DNA of 64,000 bases, from contig CAWCJO010000031.1 of the NCBI GenBank assembly GCA_963795935.1, positions 1 to 64,000 on the forward strand, given 5' to 3'. Every line of letters starts with the position of its first letter. Within the stretch, counting starts at the first letter, position 1. The position numbers and the translations under genes were made by a program. This document shows, one piece after another, positions 44,239-53,749 of this stretch. The DNA comes from JAICMB01 sp963795935 (GTDB lineage: Bacteria > Acidobacteriota > Terriglobia > Bryobacterales > Bryobacteraceae). A model generated the notes under the pieces. That model saw nothing but the letters and a program-made list of their open reading frames with translations, did not search any database and was not told the origin of the DNA.

Positions 44239-45759
44239 CTATTCGCCGTAAATAGCCTGCTTAGCGCCCCAACTCGCGAAGCACGCGATGACTACTCCGA
44301 GTATTCCAAATACGACGACGTTGCGAATCCAAGGTAAATAGGGCCGATCGGGAAGCGCCGCCGGGACGCCGGCGCGCGCGGCGAAACATCCGTAAATCAG
44401 CAAAATCGTGCAAGCTACGGCGTTCAGCGTTATGAACCATTCGGTGACCAGCCGAATCGGGGTGAAGCGCGGAAGTACGTCGATGAAGTTAAGGGTAACG
44501 ATCGACCACAGAAACACCAGGTAGAACAATTGCCCTTTCCCAAGCCAGTCCGCCGGAATGAAGGGCAGAGGGCGGCGGAGATGCAGCGCCAGCAGGAAAA
44601 TCATTGCAAATGCAATGGCGAGATAGACAATGTCGAGCCAGCCGATGAAGCCGCGCGAAGGCAGTAAGTCGCCGCTGATAGGAATCCCGTAAAGACGCGG
44701 CGTAAGCGTGGCGATTTCTTTTGTCCATTCGCCGGGACTTCTGCGAATGTTCAGATAAGGAAGCAGGCAGAGGACGAACACGACGCAGTACGCCTCCGTC
44801 CAGGGGCGCACGGGCGGCGAATCGGAAATTTGCGGCGCTCGCTGGATGAGCAGGCCCAATCCCACCGCAATGGCGATTCCGATAAAGAATCCTTGCGTCT
44901 GCTCCATGATGCTGTGCCAATTGGTGTCGAATCCGCTCGCCATGATCACGACCTTGACTGCGGATCCGAGCGCAAAACCAATACCGCCGAGGAAGCCGAC
45001 GGCCAAGGTGGCGAACCCTACTCCCCCCATTCGATATCGCCAGCAGAAAACGAGAATACCGCCGGCCAGTCCGAGGTAACCCGCCCAGCTATCGCCGCGC
45101 GGCGGATTCATATCGAGGTGGAGCAGTTCAATCAGCAGCAGATGTCCCGCGCACCACCCCAGTCCCATGTATACGATCAGGGCGCATCCGCGGCCCCAAT
45201 ATTTGCGCTTGACAAGCCCGACCGCGAGAGCAACCGCGGCCGCGAGAAGCGCGCTCATGGCTTGGCCGATTAGGAAGCGGGACACTCCTCGACCCAGGCC
45301 GCGATACCACGGCAGCGTTGCGCTTTGCAGATACCAGGCGATGAAAACCGCAGTCATCGGGACGAACATTTTGGTCAGTTCGTCGCGATCCAGGAAAGCC
45401 GCCAAAGCAATGCCCGCGCCGCCCGGAGCGGCCCAAATAAAGCCAAGCACGAAAACGCACGCGAAGCCGTAAAGAACGGTCGAAGGGTCCGACGACTGTG
45501 TGTAGGCGATCGTTTTCATGTACGACATGCCGCCGCCGAAAGCCAAACCCACAGCGCCGAATAGTGCGAAGTAGTGTACGCGCCGGCGCCAATCTTCCCG
45601 GCCGCTGAGCAGAGCCACGACCATGCCGCCCAACGCCCCAGCCAAGGCCGCGCCGTATTCGTGGCCGAATTGGCCGCGAATTCCCCAGCCTATGGAAACC
45701 GAAAGTCCGCACAGCAATAACAACGGCCACGATATGGATCTAGACGCACGCGTCTGCAA
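44239..45759 (-). CDS. Polytopic membrane protein of unknown function
   Basis: About 506 residues with twelve or more hydrophobic helices and no domain I recognise. Distinctive segments are SIGWGIRGQFGHEYGAALAG near the start, WAAPGGAGIALAAFLDRDE and NWHSIMEQTQGFFIGIA. The frame opens at a TTG at 45810, but that lies inside the predicted -35 region; the in-frame TTG at 45759, after a GGAGG, is the more likely start. The promoter at 45787-45815 and LysR-type operator at 45837-45851 tie it to the adjacent regulator. The glycine-rich early helices suggest a transporter, but that is only an impression. Confidence 0.7.
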   Translation of the reverse strand: MQTRASRSISWPLLLLCGLSVSIGWGIRGQFGHEYGAALAGALGGMVVALLSGREDWRRRVHYFALFGAVGLAFGGGMSYMKTIAYTQSSDPSTVLYGFACVFVLGFIWAAPGGAGIALAAFLDRDELTKMFVPMTAVFIAWYLQSATLPWYRGLGRGVSRFLIGQAMSALLAAAVALAVGLVKRKYWGRGCALIVYMGLGWCAGHLLLIELLHLDMNPPRGDSWAGYLGLAGGILVFCWRYRMGGVGFATLAVGFLGGIGFALGSAVKVVIMASGFDTNWHSIMEQTQGFFIGIAIAVGLGLLIQRAPQISDSPPVRPWTEAYCVVFVLCLLPYLNIRRSPGEWTKEIATLTPRLYGIPISGDLLPSRGFIGWLDIVYLAIAFAMIFLLALHLRRPLPFIPADWLGKGQLFYLVFLWSIVTLNFIDVLPRFTPIRLVTEWFITLNAVACTILLIYGCFAARAGVPAALPDRPYLPWIRNVVVFGILGVVIACFASWGAKQAIYGE

Positions 45760-45786
45760 CCTGGGAGAAACCTCCGCGATGCAAGG

Positions 45787-45815
45787 ATTATATTGGGAAC
45801 GCCGGGTCAAGGCAA
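45787..45815 (-). promoter_or_regulatory. Promoter of the unknown membrane protein gene
   Basis: On the minus strand TTGCCT (45815-45810) and a perfect TATAAT (45792-45787) are separated by exactly 17 bases. The start site would be near 45780. It lies downstream of the LysR-type operator at 45837-45851. Confidence 0.55.
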
Positions 45816-45836
45816 CTGACTTTTTGTGAGTTACAA

Positions 45837-45851
45837 TTCACGTAATGTGAA
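45837..45851. promoter_or_regulatory. LysR-type operator, copy 2
   Basis: TTCAC-GTAAT-GTGAA is a 5-5-5 inverted repeat containing the LysR T-N11-A pattern. Its centre is 52 bases from the outer edge of the -10 of the membrane-protein promoter, about -64 from the predicted start. The same half-sites occur at 46826-46840 with the same spacing to another promoter. Confidence 0.6.
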
Positions 45852-45869
45852 CAACGCGCGAGCTGCGAT

Positions 45870-46782
45870 TCAAACCGCGCTTTTGACCAAGTGCAGGTTC
45901 TTCCAATTCATACCGCTCGCCAGCCGCGTGAATTCCGCGACGGCCTTCGGCGCGTAGCTGGATTTCAGTCGGATCAACGCCATTCGCATCGACAGCGGCG
46001 GAGCGTCCGTGCGGATGACGGAGAAAATGGAACTTCGCAGGTCCACATTGATGTTCCACAGAAACAGCACGGAAATGCCGATGCCCGCGCGAATCATGGC
46101 CTTGATCGCTTCCGAACTGTCCGACCGCATCATCACATTGGGCCTGAAATCGAGTGAGTCCAAGTAGTGCTGTACAACCGATTCCATCAGAGTGCCTTTG
46201 CCGAAAAGGATAAAGGGGACATTCTGAAGATCCCTCAGGCGGCAGTGGGACGGAACGTCGGCGCGCGCGGATATAAACCCCGTTTGCGCTTCCCACTGCG
46301 CCGCTTGCTCGAGACTGCTATCGGTCAACGCGGATGCCGCGAGGTCGAAAATGAGATCGAGCGCGCCCGGCCTGAAGTCGCGAAATCAGGTGATTGCTGT
46401 CGCCGGTCTCCACATACACGTCGATGTGAGGAAGCTTGCGGCGGAAGCGTTTAATAAGACCCGGAAGCATGTAGCTGCTGAAGCTCGGCCCCGCGCCCAC
46501 GCGGACAATCCCGCGGCCTCCGCTCTTCCATTCCGCGATGGCGGTGAAAGCGGCGTCATGATCGAGCAGGATTTGCTTGGCAAACGGAAGCGCCAGCAGG
46601 CCGGGCTCGGTGAAGCGCAGGCTTCCATCCCGCTTGCGGTAAATGCGAATGCCCAGTTCGCGTTCGAGCGTCTTGAGGTGCTTGTGCACGGCAGCCGGGC
46701 TGATATTGCAGATCATGGCGGCTTCGCGAATGCTGCCGGTCTCATGCAACGCGAGCAAGCTCCTGAGTTCTCTAAACTCCAT
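45870..46782 (-). pseudogene. LysR-family transcriptional regulator (one frameshift)
   Basis: Two minus-strand frames make a 303-residue LysR protein. The upstream part (46782-46318) holds the winged helix (MEFRELRSLLALHETGSIREAA...NISPAAVHKHLKTLERELG) and the first effector-domain segment (GIVRVGAGPSFSSYMLPGL). The downstream frame (to 45870) holds the rest of the substrate-binding domain. Removing one G from GGG near 46368 joins them as RLQAGALDLIF. Length after repair is the family norm. It is divergent from the RraA-like gene and is followed by the membrane protein; matching operators precede both. Because an intact regulon is visible, the break is more likely a sequence error than loss of function. 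Confidence 0.8.
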
Positions 46783-46825
46783 GCGAACAGGCTACCTCAA
46801 ACGTCGGCCGCGGAGGCGTGTACGA

Positions 46826-46840
46826 TTCACAAATCGTGAA
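46826..46840. promoter_or_regulatory. LysR-type operator, copy 1
   Basis: TTCAC-AAATC-GTGAA (extended to ATTCAC/GTGAAT, 46825-46841) is a perfect inverted repeat in the divergent gap between the regulator and the RraA-like gene. It fits the LysR T-N11-A box and its centre is 52 bases from the -10 at 46885, about -64 from the predicted start site, the classical recognition-site position. Confidence 0.65.
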
Positions 46841-46861
46841 TGGGCGGTCCAAGAAGTTCAA

Positions 46862-46890
46862 TTGCAATTTCATACTGCCCGCTCTATACT
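46862..46890 (+). promoter_or_regulatory. Promoter of the RraA-like gene
   Basis: TTGCAA (46862-46867) and TATACT (46885-46890) with a 17-base spacer. The -35 lies within a 10-base palindrome AATTGCAATT (46860-46869). Start site predicted near 46897, 10 bases before the ATG at 46907. Confidence 0.5.
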
Positions 46891-46906
46891 GCTGCTACTT
46901 ACTGAA

Positions 46907-47617
46907 ATGCGCGTACAATCGACATTGGAGCAAGACTCTCTCCTTACAGAGCGGGAAATCGCGGCATTGAGGCGCATCACGTCGCCGACCGTTGCAAACG
47001 CGATAGAAACTTTTCAACACCGGCCGCGGGGCGAAGGCGTCACGTCCGCGGGCGTCTGTTGCCTCTTTCCCGAATTCGGCGCCATGGCCGGCTATGCCTG
47101 CACCGCGACGATTGTCTCGGCCCAGCCGGCTCCGGCGAAACGGCTGGTATCGCGCACGGACTATTGGGAGCACACGCGGCGCGCGCCGGGTCCTAAAATT
47201 ACCGTCGTGCAGGATCTGAGCGGCACGCCGGGAGGCGCGTATTGGGGCGAGGTCAACGCGAATATACATCTCGCGCTCGGAAGCATCGGGGTGATCACGA
47301 ACGGCACGGCGCGCGATATCGAAGAGGTTCGCTCCAGCGGCTTCCACGTGTTTGCGCGCGGCGTGAGCGTCTCGCATGGTTTCGCTCATCTGGAAGACTT
47401 CAACGGGCCCGTCGAGGTCTTCGGAATGACGGTGAATCCCGGCGATCTGGTGCATGCCGACCGGCACGGCGCCGTGGTCATCCCAGGAGCTATCGCGCGT
47501 CAGGTCGCCGAGGCGGCAATTCGAATCGATCTCGAAGAGAGAAAGATGATCGACCTATGCCGCTCGAAAGACTTCTCAATCTCGGAGTTGGATAAACTGA
47601 TCTCGCCCGAATATTAG
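46907..47617 (+). CDS. RraA-like / HMG aldolase-family protein
   Basis: A 236-residue protein of the RraA (formerly dimethylmenaquinone methyltransferase-like) family. The start is the ATG giving MRVQSTLEQDSLLTERE; the frame is open further back inside the divergent regulator region. Core motifs are SPTVANAIETF, WGEVNANIHLALGSIGVITNGTARDIEEV (the metal/substrate-site GxxxNGxxRD) and HADRHGAVVIPG. Members act as 4-hydroxy-4-methyl-2-oxoglutarate or oxaloacetate-type aldolase/decarboxylases, or as RNase E regulators. A LysR-controlled genomic context favours the catabolic aldolase role. Its stop overlaps the convergent esterase stop by 3 bases. Confidence 0.8.
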   Translation: MRVQSTLEQDSLLTEREIAALRRITSPTVANAIETFQHRPRGEGVTSAGVCCLFPEFGAMAGYACTATIVSAQPAPAKRLVSRTDYWEHTRRAPGPKITVVQDLSGTPGGAYWGEVNANIHLALGSIGVITNGTARDIEEVRSSGFHVFARGVSVSHGFAHLEDFNGPVEVFGMTVNPGDLVHADRHGAVVIPGAIARQVAEAAIRIDLEERKMIDLCRSKDFSISELDKLISPEY

Positions 47618-49437
47618 GACTTGTCCGGTCCGGGCGGCAGCGGCTTCATGTAGAGATTCTTGAACATCACAACGCTGCCCGAGTGATGCTGCTGCAGGGC
47701 CAGATAGCCCTTCGTGTACGTATTCTTCTCGTCGACATAGTCCACCGCGACCTTGTCGTTCACTTTGATGATGATGTGATTTCCGCGCGCGATAATGTGC
47801 TGAGTGAACCAGACGCCGGGCGGGACCAGCTCCTCGTAGACGTTCTTGAAGTTATATAGGCTCCCCGTTTTCTTTGGGTCCACATGCGTGCTATTGATCT
47901 GGGCTTCATACCCCTTGGGCGTGCCCGGACCGAACCCCTTGCGGAAGAACATGCCGGAATTCCCGCCGTCGTTGATATTCGCATCGGCCTTGAACTCAAA
48001 ATTCTCAACCTCGCGAACCATCCAGACCAGATTGCCCTTGGGTCCCTCGCCGGCAATCGCGCCGTCTCTCACTGTCCATGTAGTATTGGCGGTCTCCGGC
48101 TTCCATCCATCGAGCGTCTTGCCGTCGAACATGCTGATCCAGGCCCCGTCCGCCATGCGCCTATCGGCGAAATCCATGTAACGGTCCCAATCGTACGCCG
48201 TGATGTCATGCCGACCCGGGCGCATGTGAAAACCGATGGTCGTGGTCACGGGCTGATTGACGGCCGGCATTTCGGTCGCCCCCAAGCCATCGGTTCCAAG
48301 CAGGCGGTACACCGGCGAGGCATTGAGAGCCGCAAGAAACTGCCCGCGAGGATCCGAACCGAGATCGTCCTGCGCAACCCCTATATAAATCGGCCGCGGC
48401 GCGGAAAGCGCGATAAGTTCGTGTTGATCTACCGGCAGCGCATCTTCATTGTCCGAGAAACGGCGGTAGTTCTCGCAGAACCACCAGGGAAACTTATCGT
48501 TCAGATCTTTCACCGACTCGCCGAACCTGCGGCGCGCCAGAGTGCGCCGCCCGCGCCGGAGCAGTTTGAAACGACCATCGCGAAGCGCGTGTCGCGGGCG
48601 CCGGCCCACAAAGCGGTCTTCCCCATTCGGGAATGTCCCATCACCGCGACGCGGCCTCGATCCACATCGGGATCTGTTTCGAGGTAATCCATGGCGCGGC
48701 TCAGGCCCCATGCCCAGGCTGCGATCGCTCCCCACTCGTCCGCGTCGCGGCGCGTCTGACCGGGATGGTAAAAGAGCGGCTCAACGCTCATCTCATAGCC
48801 GCCCTCGAAATCGGGGAAAACATCTCCGGAATAAAATGTTGCAAGGCCATAGCCGCGGTCGAGGATCCTTTCTATGGGCCACTGGTTTGCCTGCATCCCG
48901 CGGGTTCCCTCGTTAGCTCGATGGTCCGTCAAAGAACGGCCGTTGTTGTACACCCATTTCGTCGTAAGCGGAACGCCGGGGTCGCGAGTAACCGTGTGAT
49001 TGCCGCGGAAATTTACTCCGAGGAACAACGGCGCCGGAGCGGGCCGGTTCTTCGGAAGATAGATCAGCAACTCGAGAGACGGCTCGGCTGCTTGTTTGCT
49101 GAAACGGATGGTCACCAGCTTACGCTCAGCTTTCCCGCCCAAGACATCGCGGGCGCTGGAGCGCGCTTCGAAGCTCAAGTCGGCCGGACGACCCGGGCTG
49201 CGCCCATATATGTTGGCTTCAAACCAGACTCAGCAGTTCGCCCCGGCGCCGCTGTTCCCACATCGAAGCGCCGCTGACGCGTTCGCCATCGGACAACAAT
49301 AAAGGATCGGGCAGCGTATAGCGCCTGACCTTTGACTCCTCATAGTCGCGATGCGGTTCCTGCGCCTCCATCGCAAACCCGAATGCGAACGGAAGCGCCG
49401 CGCTCCGCAAAATCGCCCGTCGGCTCGGCAAATTCAT
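47614..49437 (-). pseudogene. CE15 glucuronoyl esterase fused to a DUF1080 (3-keto-disaccharide hydrolase-like) domain, two frameshifts
   Basis: Three minus-strand frames form a protein of about 606 residues. Part 1 (49437-49219) has a Tat-like signal (NLPSRRAILRSAALPFAFG). Part 2 (to 48510) contains the CE15 core: FLGVNFRGNHT, the nucleophile GHSRMGKTALW and SNCSGAGGAL. Part 3 continues with RRRFGESVKDLNDKFPWWF, the catalytic His in RPGRHDITAYDW, then a DUF1080/PF06439-type domain from WISMFDGKTLDGW through GNSGMFFRKG and YNFKNVYEEL. Dropping one G near 49217 restores LLSLFEANIYG; near 48529 an extra GC (or one missing base) explains the second break. CE15 enzymes cut ester links between glucuronoxylan and lignin. 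Last gene of the minus-strand run. Confidence 0.8.
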
Positions 49438-49534
49438 TTCGGTCATTACACACACATCGTACAGCACGCTGACGAACGTCCGGACCAACGGCGCCGTGGT
49501 TCTTTCGCCAGGCTCGCCGCCCCCGACCGGCCGG

Positions 49535-51667
49535 TTACTTTAGATTCAAGGCGGTTGAGGGCGCGTGGAGATCGCGGCAAAACACCGCGCGCGCGTGCGG
49601 CGCCGCTGCCAGCGCTTGACCCTGCCAAACCCAGCTATGCGGCTCCTTCCATACCGGATCCGCATCGCTAACGATGAGAGCGTCGATCTTAAAACGGCGG
49701 CAGACGGACTCTACATTCTGAAAATCAGCGCCGGGGCCTGCCTGAAACAGCGCGGAGATGAACGGGACAGCGTCGGCGCATTCCTTAACATCCCCGCCGA
49801 AAGCCACTCCACAATTCATCCCGTAGGCGACGGTCTGGCGGTTCGCATACAAGCCGAATGGGAAATCGGTGTCGCACGGCTGCTCGGGATTGTCTTGCAG
49901 AATAGCCGTCTTCGGAAGGGTCTTCGCCAAATGCTCGTAGACCGTGCGCAACGCAAATGTCCGTTTTCCCAGTTGTCTGTCCGGAGAGCAATATAGCGCG
50001 ACGGCGCCATGGTCGGCCCACCAAAAATAAAACCTCGTAACAACCAGCTCGTAAAGCGTGCCGCTCACGCCCAGAACCAGGCAGATCGCGAGCGCCGCTT
50101 TCCAACTTCTGGGGATAGCATCCGGACGGCGATGACGCCACAGTTCATCCAGTAGATCGACGCCCCAAAGCAGCAATACAAACTGCACAAGCAAAAAACC
50201 TCGCCAGCCCAAGTCGTTATTGTTAATGACATTCGATCGAACGAACGTGCACAGCAACAGGGCCGTGCCCGCCATACAGAACTCGGCCGCGCCCTGTGTC
50301 GAAACGTTGCGGCGGCGCTTATAATCGCGCAGCTTTAATATCCCAACCAGGAAAAAGAAACCGAGCTCGAGAAAATAGTTGAGAGGCAGCGCCAGAAGGA
50401 GAAGACCAACCACCGCGAAACCGCTCGTGATGTGAAACCGATTCATGAGTTCCCAAAGCGGCTTGAAGTTGCGGACAGTTAGCATCAACGGCGTGGTAAC
50501 CGAGCCGGATCTTGTCAGCTGTAGCAGATAGGGAACGGCGAGCCCGGCGGCGGCGAGCCCGGCCACGGCCAGTATCAATGCGTGCTGCCTCCATCCTTTC
50601 CGAAGAGCGAACAACGACCATACCAAGAGCGCGGCGGCCACAACTATCGCCACGTAAATAGAGCAGCCGGTCATGGACGCGAACGCCACTCCCGCCAGAA
50701 CGGCATTAATGGCCCGGCCGCGCATGCTTTCGCGGCTCTCAACGGCGTGCCAAACGATGAGAAACCCCATGAGTCCGCAAACAAGGGCCGCCGTGGAATG
50801 CGGGTTCCACAGCGTTGTGCCCGTCCATGAAGTCACCTGTTCGTTCCACCATTCCATTTCCGGCAGAACTTCATTCCGCAGCCAAGTGAGCGCGGTGGGT
50901 AGAATATCGAGCCCGGTCACCGCCAGCAGGCCGATGCCGATGAGGGAGCGCCGGCGGATGGCGTCGGCCCCCCTGCGATCGAAGAAGCGCAGGAACAATG
51001 CTACCAGGCACATCAGCGCATAGCCGCACCACACCGTGCTCGCCGCCACGGCGGAGCGCGCATTCACGGTTGCGCCGCCCATGCGCTCCACGAAGCTGCA
51101 GATCGCATACCAGAAGTAGTGATACCGCATGGGCGTCGGTCCGCTTGTGAACTGAAACGGATTTGCCGGCGGAATTCCCGTGCGCGTGATAGCGTCGGTA
51201 AGCTCCGTTCGGAATCCGTGATCGTAGGTCATCACCGAGTAGTACAGCCGATCGCCAATCTGCAGATCGGCCAAGGCGCAGATTGCGATCGCGAACCATA
51301 ACAGCGCTATAACGACGCTGGAAACGGGTATGTTTGAGAGCTGGCGGATGGAGCGGCCGAAACTCTCGTGACCAAAGCGGCCGCATAAAAGCGCCAGGCC
51401 GGCAACCCAGAAGCAGGCGTAGAGAACCCAAATGCCCGATGCCCCACCGGCGCGAGCCGACCAATAGAGCAGGATCGGAGTCAGCGCCACGGACAAGGGC
51501 GGCGCGGCAAGGATTCGCCAGTTCAGATCGAGCCTGCGAAACCCCAGAGGATTCGCTATCCAGCCAAGCGCGTACCCGGGAATGAAAAGCGCCGGGAAAA
51601 AAAGCAGAGTGGCAAGAGCGCTGCCAGCCAGGTCGGAAAGAGTGAAAGATATAGAAGAGATCGGCAA
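49535..51667 (-). CDS. Large polytopic membrane protein, possible GT-C-type glycosyltransferase
   Basis: A 710-residue protein with at least ten hydrophobic helices and a soluble C-terminal segment of about 120 residues (TLPKTAILQDNPEQPCDTDFPFGLYANRQTV). Long periplasmic-type loops after the early helices (GDRLYYSVMTYDHGFRTELTDAI, FQFTSGPTPMRYHYFWY) and the overall plan resemble lipid-linked-sugar (GT-C) transferases, in which acidic residues sit in the first loop. No family signature is certain. It starts 17 bases after the ychF stop and is followed by the esterase gene on the same strand. Confidence 0.6.
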   Translation of the reverse strand: MPISSISFTLSDLAGSALATLLFFPALFIPGYALGWIANPLGFRRLDLNWRILAAPPLSVALTPILLYWSARAGGASGIWVLYACFWVAGLALLCGRFGHESFGRSIRQLSNIPVSSVVIALLWFAIAICALADLQIGDRLYYSVMTYDHGFRTELTDAITRTGIPPANPFQFTSGPTPMRYHYFWYAICSFVERMGGATVNARSAVAASTVWCGYALMCLVALFLRFFDRRGADAIRRRSLIGIGLLAVTGLDILPTALTWLRNEVLPEMEWWNEQVTSWTGTTLWNPHSTAALVCGLMGFLIVWHAVESRESMRGRAINAVLAGVAFASMTGCSIYVAIVVAAALLVWSLFALRKGWRQHALILAVAGLAAAGLAVPYLLQLTRSGSVTTPLMLTVRNFKPLWELMNRFHITSGFAVVGLLLLALPLNYFLELGFFFLVGILKLRDYKRRRNVSTQGAAEFCMAGTALLLCTFVRSNVINNNDLGWRGFLLVQFVLLLWGVDLLDELWRHRRPDAIPRSWKAALAICLVLGVSGTLYELVVTRFYFWWADHGAVALYCSPDRQLGKRTFALRTVYEHLAKTLPKTAILQDNPEQPCDTDFPFGLYANRQTVAYGMNCGVAFGGDVKECADAVPFISALFQAGPGADFQNVESVCRRFKIDALIVSDADPVWKEPHSWVWQGQALAAAPHARAVFCRDLHAPSTALNLK

Positions 51668-51684
51668 AATCAGTGCCGGATTGC

Positions 51685-52758
51685 TTACCCGTGCCGGATC
51701 ACGAGCACATCGCCATCCTTAACGATGTACTCTTTGCCCTCCAGACGCAGCAGACCTTTCTCCCTTACGCCGGGGTAGCCGTTGTAATCGACCAGCGCTT
51801 TCCAATTCACCGCCTCCGCGCGAATGAATTTCTTCTCGAAGTCGCTGTGAATCGCGCCCGCCGCCTTCTGCGCGGTGCTGTGCTGCGGGATTGTCCAGGC
51901 GCGCACCTCCGTTTCGCCCGCCGTGAGAAACGACATCAGCCCCAGCAGCGAATAGGTCGCCGCGATCAGCCGCTCCAGACCCGATTCGTTCAGACCATAG
52001 CTCGCCAGATAATCCGCCGCCTCGGCGGGAGGCAACTCCGCCAGCTCCGCTTCGATCTTGCCGCAGATGGCCGTCACCGCCGTGCGGGCGCGGCCGGCCA
52101 GAGCGCCGCCGCGGTACTGTTCCTCGATTTGGTGCAGCCTGGCCGCGTCACGCTCGCCGATATTAAGCACGTAGAGCATCGGTTTTCGAGACAGGAACTG
52201 AAAGCCGCGAATGATCTTTTCTTCCTCCGCGTCCAGTTCCAGCGTGCGCAGCGGAGCGTTCTGTTCGAGCGTCGTCTTGCAACGCTCCAGCAGCGCGAAT
52301 TCCCGATCCAGCTCCGGGCTCTTGATCTTCTTGCGATCCTTATCGAGGCGCTCCATGCGCTTTTCAATGACCGCGAGATCGCTGAGGATCAGCTCGATGT
52401 CGACGTCTTCCAGGTCGCGCACCGGGTCGACCGAGCCCTTCTCGTGCGGAACGACTTCGCTTTCAAACAGCCGCAGCACGTGCGCCAGGGCGTCCGCCAC
52501 GCGCATGCTGGCCAGATAGCTCGGGTCCCGCAGAGCTTCTTTGGAGATAGCCGGAAAATCGAGGTACTCGACGGTCGCATGGGTGATCTTGGGAGGCTCG
52601 AAAATCTTCGCCAGCTCCTCCAAGCGGTGGTCTGGGACCTTGGTCACTCCGACGCGCGCTTCCATGGAACCTACGCGAGTCGCCTCGTGTACGCCGGTAA
52701 GAATCGTGAACAGCGATGTCTTGCCTGTCATCGGCAGGCCGATAATTGCAGTCTTCAT
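51685..52758 (-). CDS. ychF: YchF/OBG-family GTPase/ATPase
   Basis: A 357-residue translation-associated P-loop protein. Walker A is GLPMTGKT (7-14), the G4-equivalent segment is YVLNIGE, and a long coiled coil (LSDLAVIEKRMERLDKDRKKI) is inserted in the G domain as in YchF. The C-terminal TGS-like domain (GETEVRAWTI, HSDFEKKFIRAEAV, LRLEGKEYIVKDGDVLVIRHG) is complete. YchF prefers ATP and associates with ribosomes. 22 bases downstream of the MoxR gene. Confidence 0.9.
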   Translation of the reverse strand: MKTAIIGLPMTGKTSLFTILTGVHEATRVGSMEARVGVTKVPDHRLEELAKIFEPPKITHATVEYLDFPAISKEALRDPSYLASMRVADALAHVLRLFESEVVPHEKGSVDPVRDLEDVDIELILSDLAVIEKRMERLDKDRKKIKSPELDREFALLERCKTTLEQNAPLRTLELDAEEEKIIRGFQFLSRKPMLYVLNIGERDAARLHQIEEQYRGGALAGRARTAVTAICGKIEAELAELPPAEAADYLASYGLNESGLERLIAATYSLLGLMSFLTAGETEVRAWTIPQHSTAQKAAGAIHSDFEKKFIRAEAVNWKALVDYNGYPGVREKGLLRLEGKEYIVKDGDVLVIRHG

Positions 52759-52780
52759 TGCTGTCCGGTAAACACCGCGC

Positions 52781-53737
52781 CTACAGTGGGACCTCGATCG
52801 TAGTGAGGATGTCCTGTAGGATGCGTTCGCTCATCTCGCTGGTCCGTTGAGCGAGCGTGGCGCGCGCGATGCCGATGCGATGAGCGCAGACGGGAAGCAC
52901 CAGCCGTTTTACGTCGTCCGGAATTACGTAATCGCGCCCTTCAACCAACGCCAGCGCCTGCGCGGCCCGGAACAGTGCCTGCGCGCCGCGGGGGCTGACG
53001 CCCAAGGCGAGCGCTTCATGCGCGCGCGTGCGCTCCACAATGGCGAGCATATAGTCGACGATGGCATCGTCAACGGCCACGCGCTCCACCTGCGCCTGAA
53101 ATTCGATCAGATCGTCGGCGGATACGACGGGGCGCGCCGCACCCGAGTTGGCGTTTCCGGTTTGCCGCACGATGCCGCGCTCCGCTTCGCGGTCCGGATA
53201 TCCGATTCTCATGCGCATCAGAAACCGGTCGAGCTGGCTCTCGGGCAGCGGATAGGTCCCGTGATGCTCAACCGGGTTCTGCGTGGCGACAACCATGAAC
53301 GGTTGCGTCAGAGGGTAGGAGCGGCCTTCAATGGTCACCTGCACTTCGTTCATAGCCTCGAGCAGCGCCGACTGCGTTTTCGGAGTCGCGCGGTTGATCT
53401 CGTCCGCCAGCAAAAAATTCGTGAAAATGGGCCCCTGCTTAAACTCGAACGCTTGCGTGTGCGCGTTGTAGACGGTCACGCCCAGAACGTCGCTCGGCAG
53501 CATGTCGCTGGTGAATTGCAGGCGGTGAAAGTTGCATTCCACGGAACGCGCCAGCGCGTGCGCAAGCGTTGTTTTGCCGACGCCCGGAACATCCTCGATC
53601 AGCAGGTGGCCGCGAGCGAGCAGACAAACCAGCGCGAGCCGGACAGCTTCCGCCTTTCCGCGGATGATGCCCGCTAAAGATAGTTCCAGCTCGCTTAATT
53701 TCGACAGGCCGGCGCGCGCCGCGAGCATCACTTTCAT
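52781..53737 (-). CDS. MoxR-family AAA+ ATPase
   Basis: A 318-residue ATPase. Walker A is GVGKTTL (52-58), Walker B is LLADEINRATPKTQSALLEAM, sensor 1 VVATQNPVE and the family LPESQLDRFLMRMRIGYPDR follow, with the C-terminal lid GVSPRGAQALFRAAQALALVEGRDYVIPDDV. MoxR proteins act as chaperones for metalloenzyme or stress complexes and normally sit beside DUF58/VWA genes; none is present here, only an M28 peptidase upstream and YchF downstream. Confidence 0.9.
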   Translation of the reverse strand: MKVMLAARAGLSKLSELELSLAGIIRGKAEAVRLALVCLLARGHLLIEDVPGVGKTTLAHALARSVECNFHRLQFTSDMLPSDVLGVTVYNAHTQAFEFKQGPIFTNFLLADEINRATPKTQSALLEAMNEVQVTIEGRSYPLTQPFMVVATQNPVEHHGTYPLPESQLDRFLMRMRIGYPDREAERGIVRQTGNANSGAARPVVSADDLIEFQAQVERVAVDDAIVDYMLAIVERTRAHEALALGVSPRGAQALFRAAQALALVEGRDYVIPDDVKRLVLPVCAHRIGIARATLAQRTSEMSERILQDILTTIEVPL

Positions 53738-53749
53738 CCTACAGCGCGG

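Noticed and set aside
51673..52803. 376-codon open frame on the plus strand
   Set aside because: Antisense to ychF; composition typical of a shadow frame.
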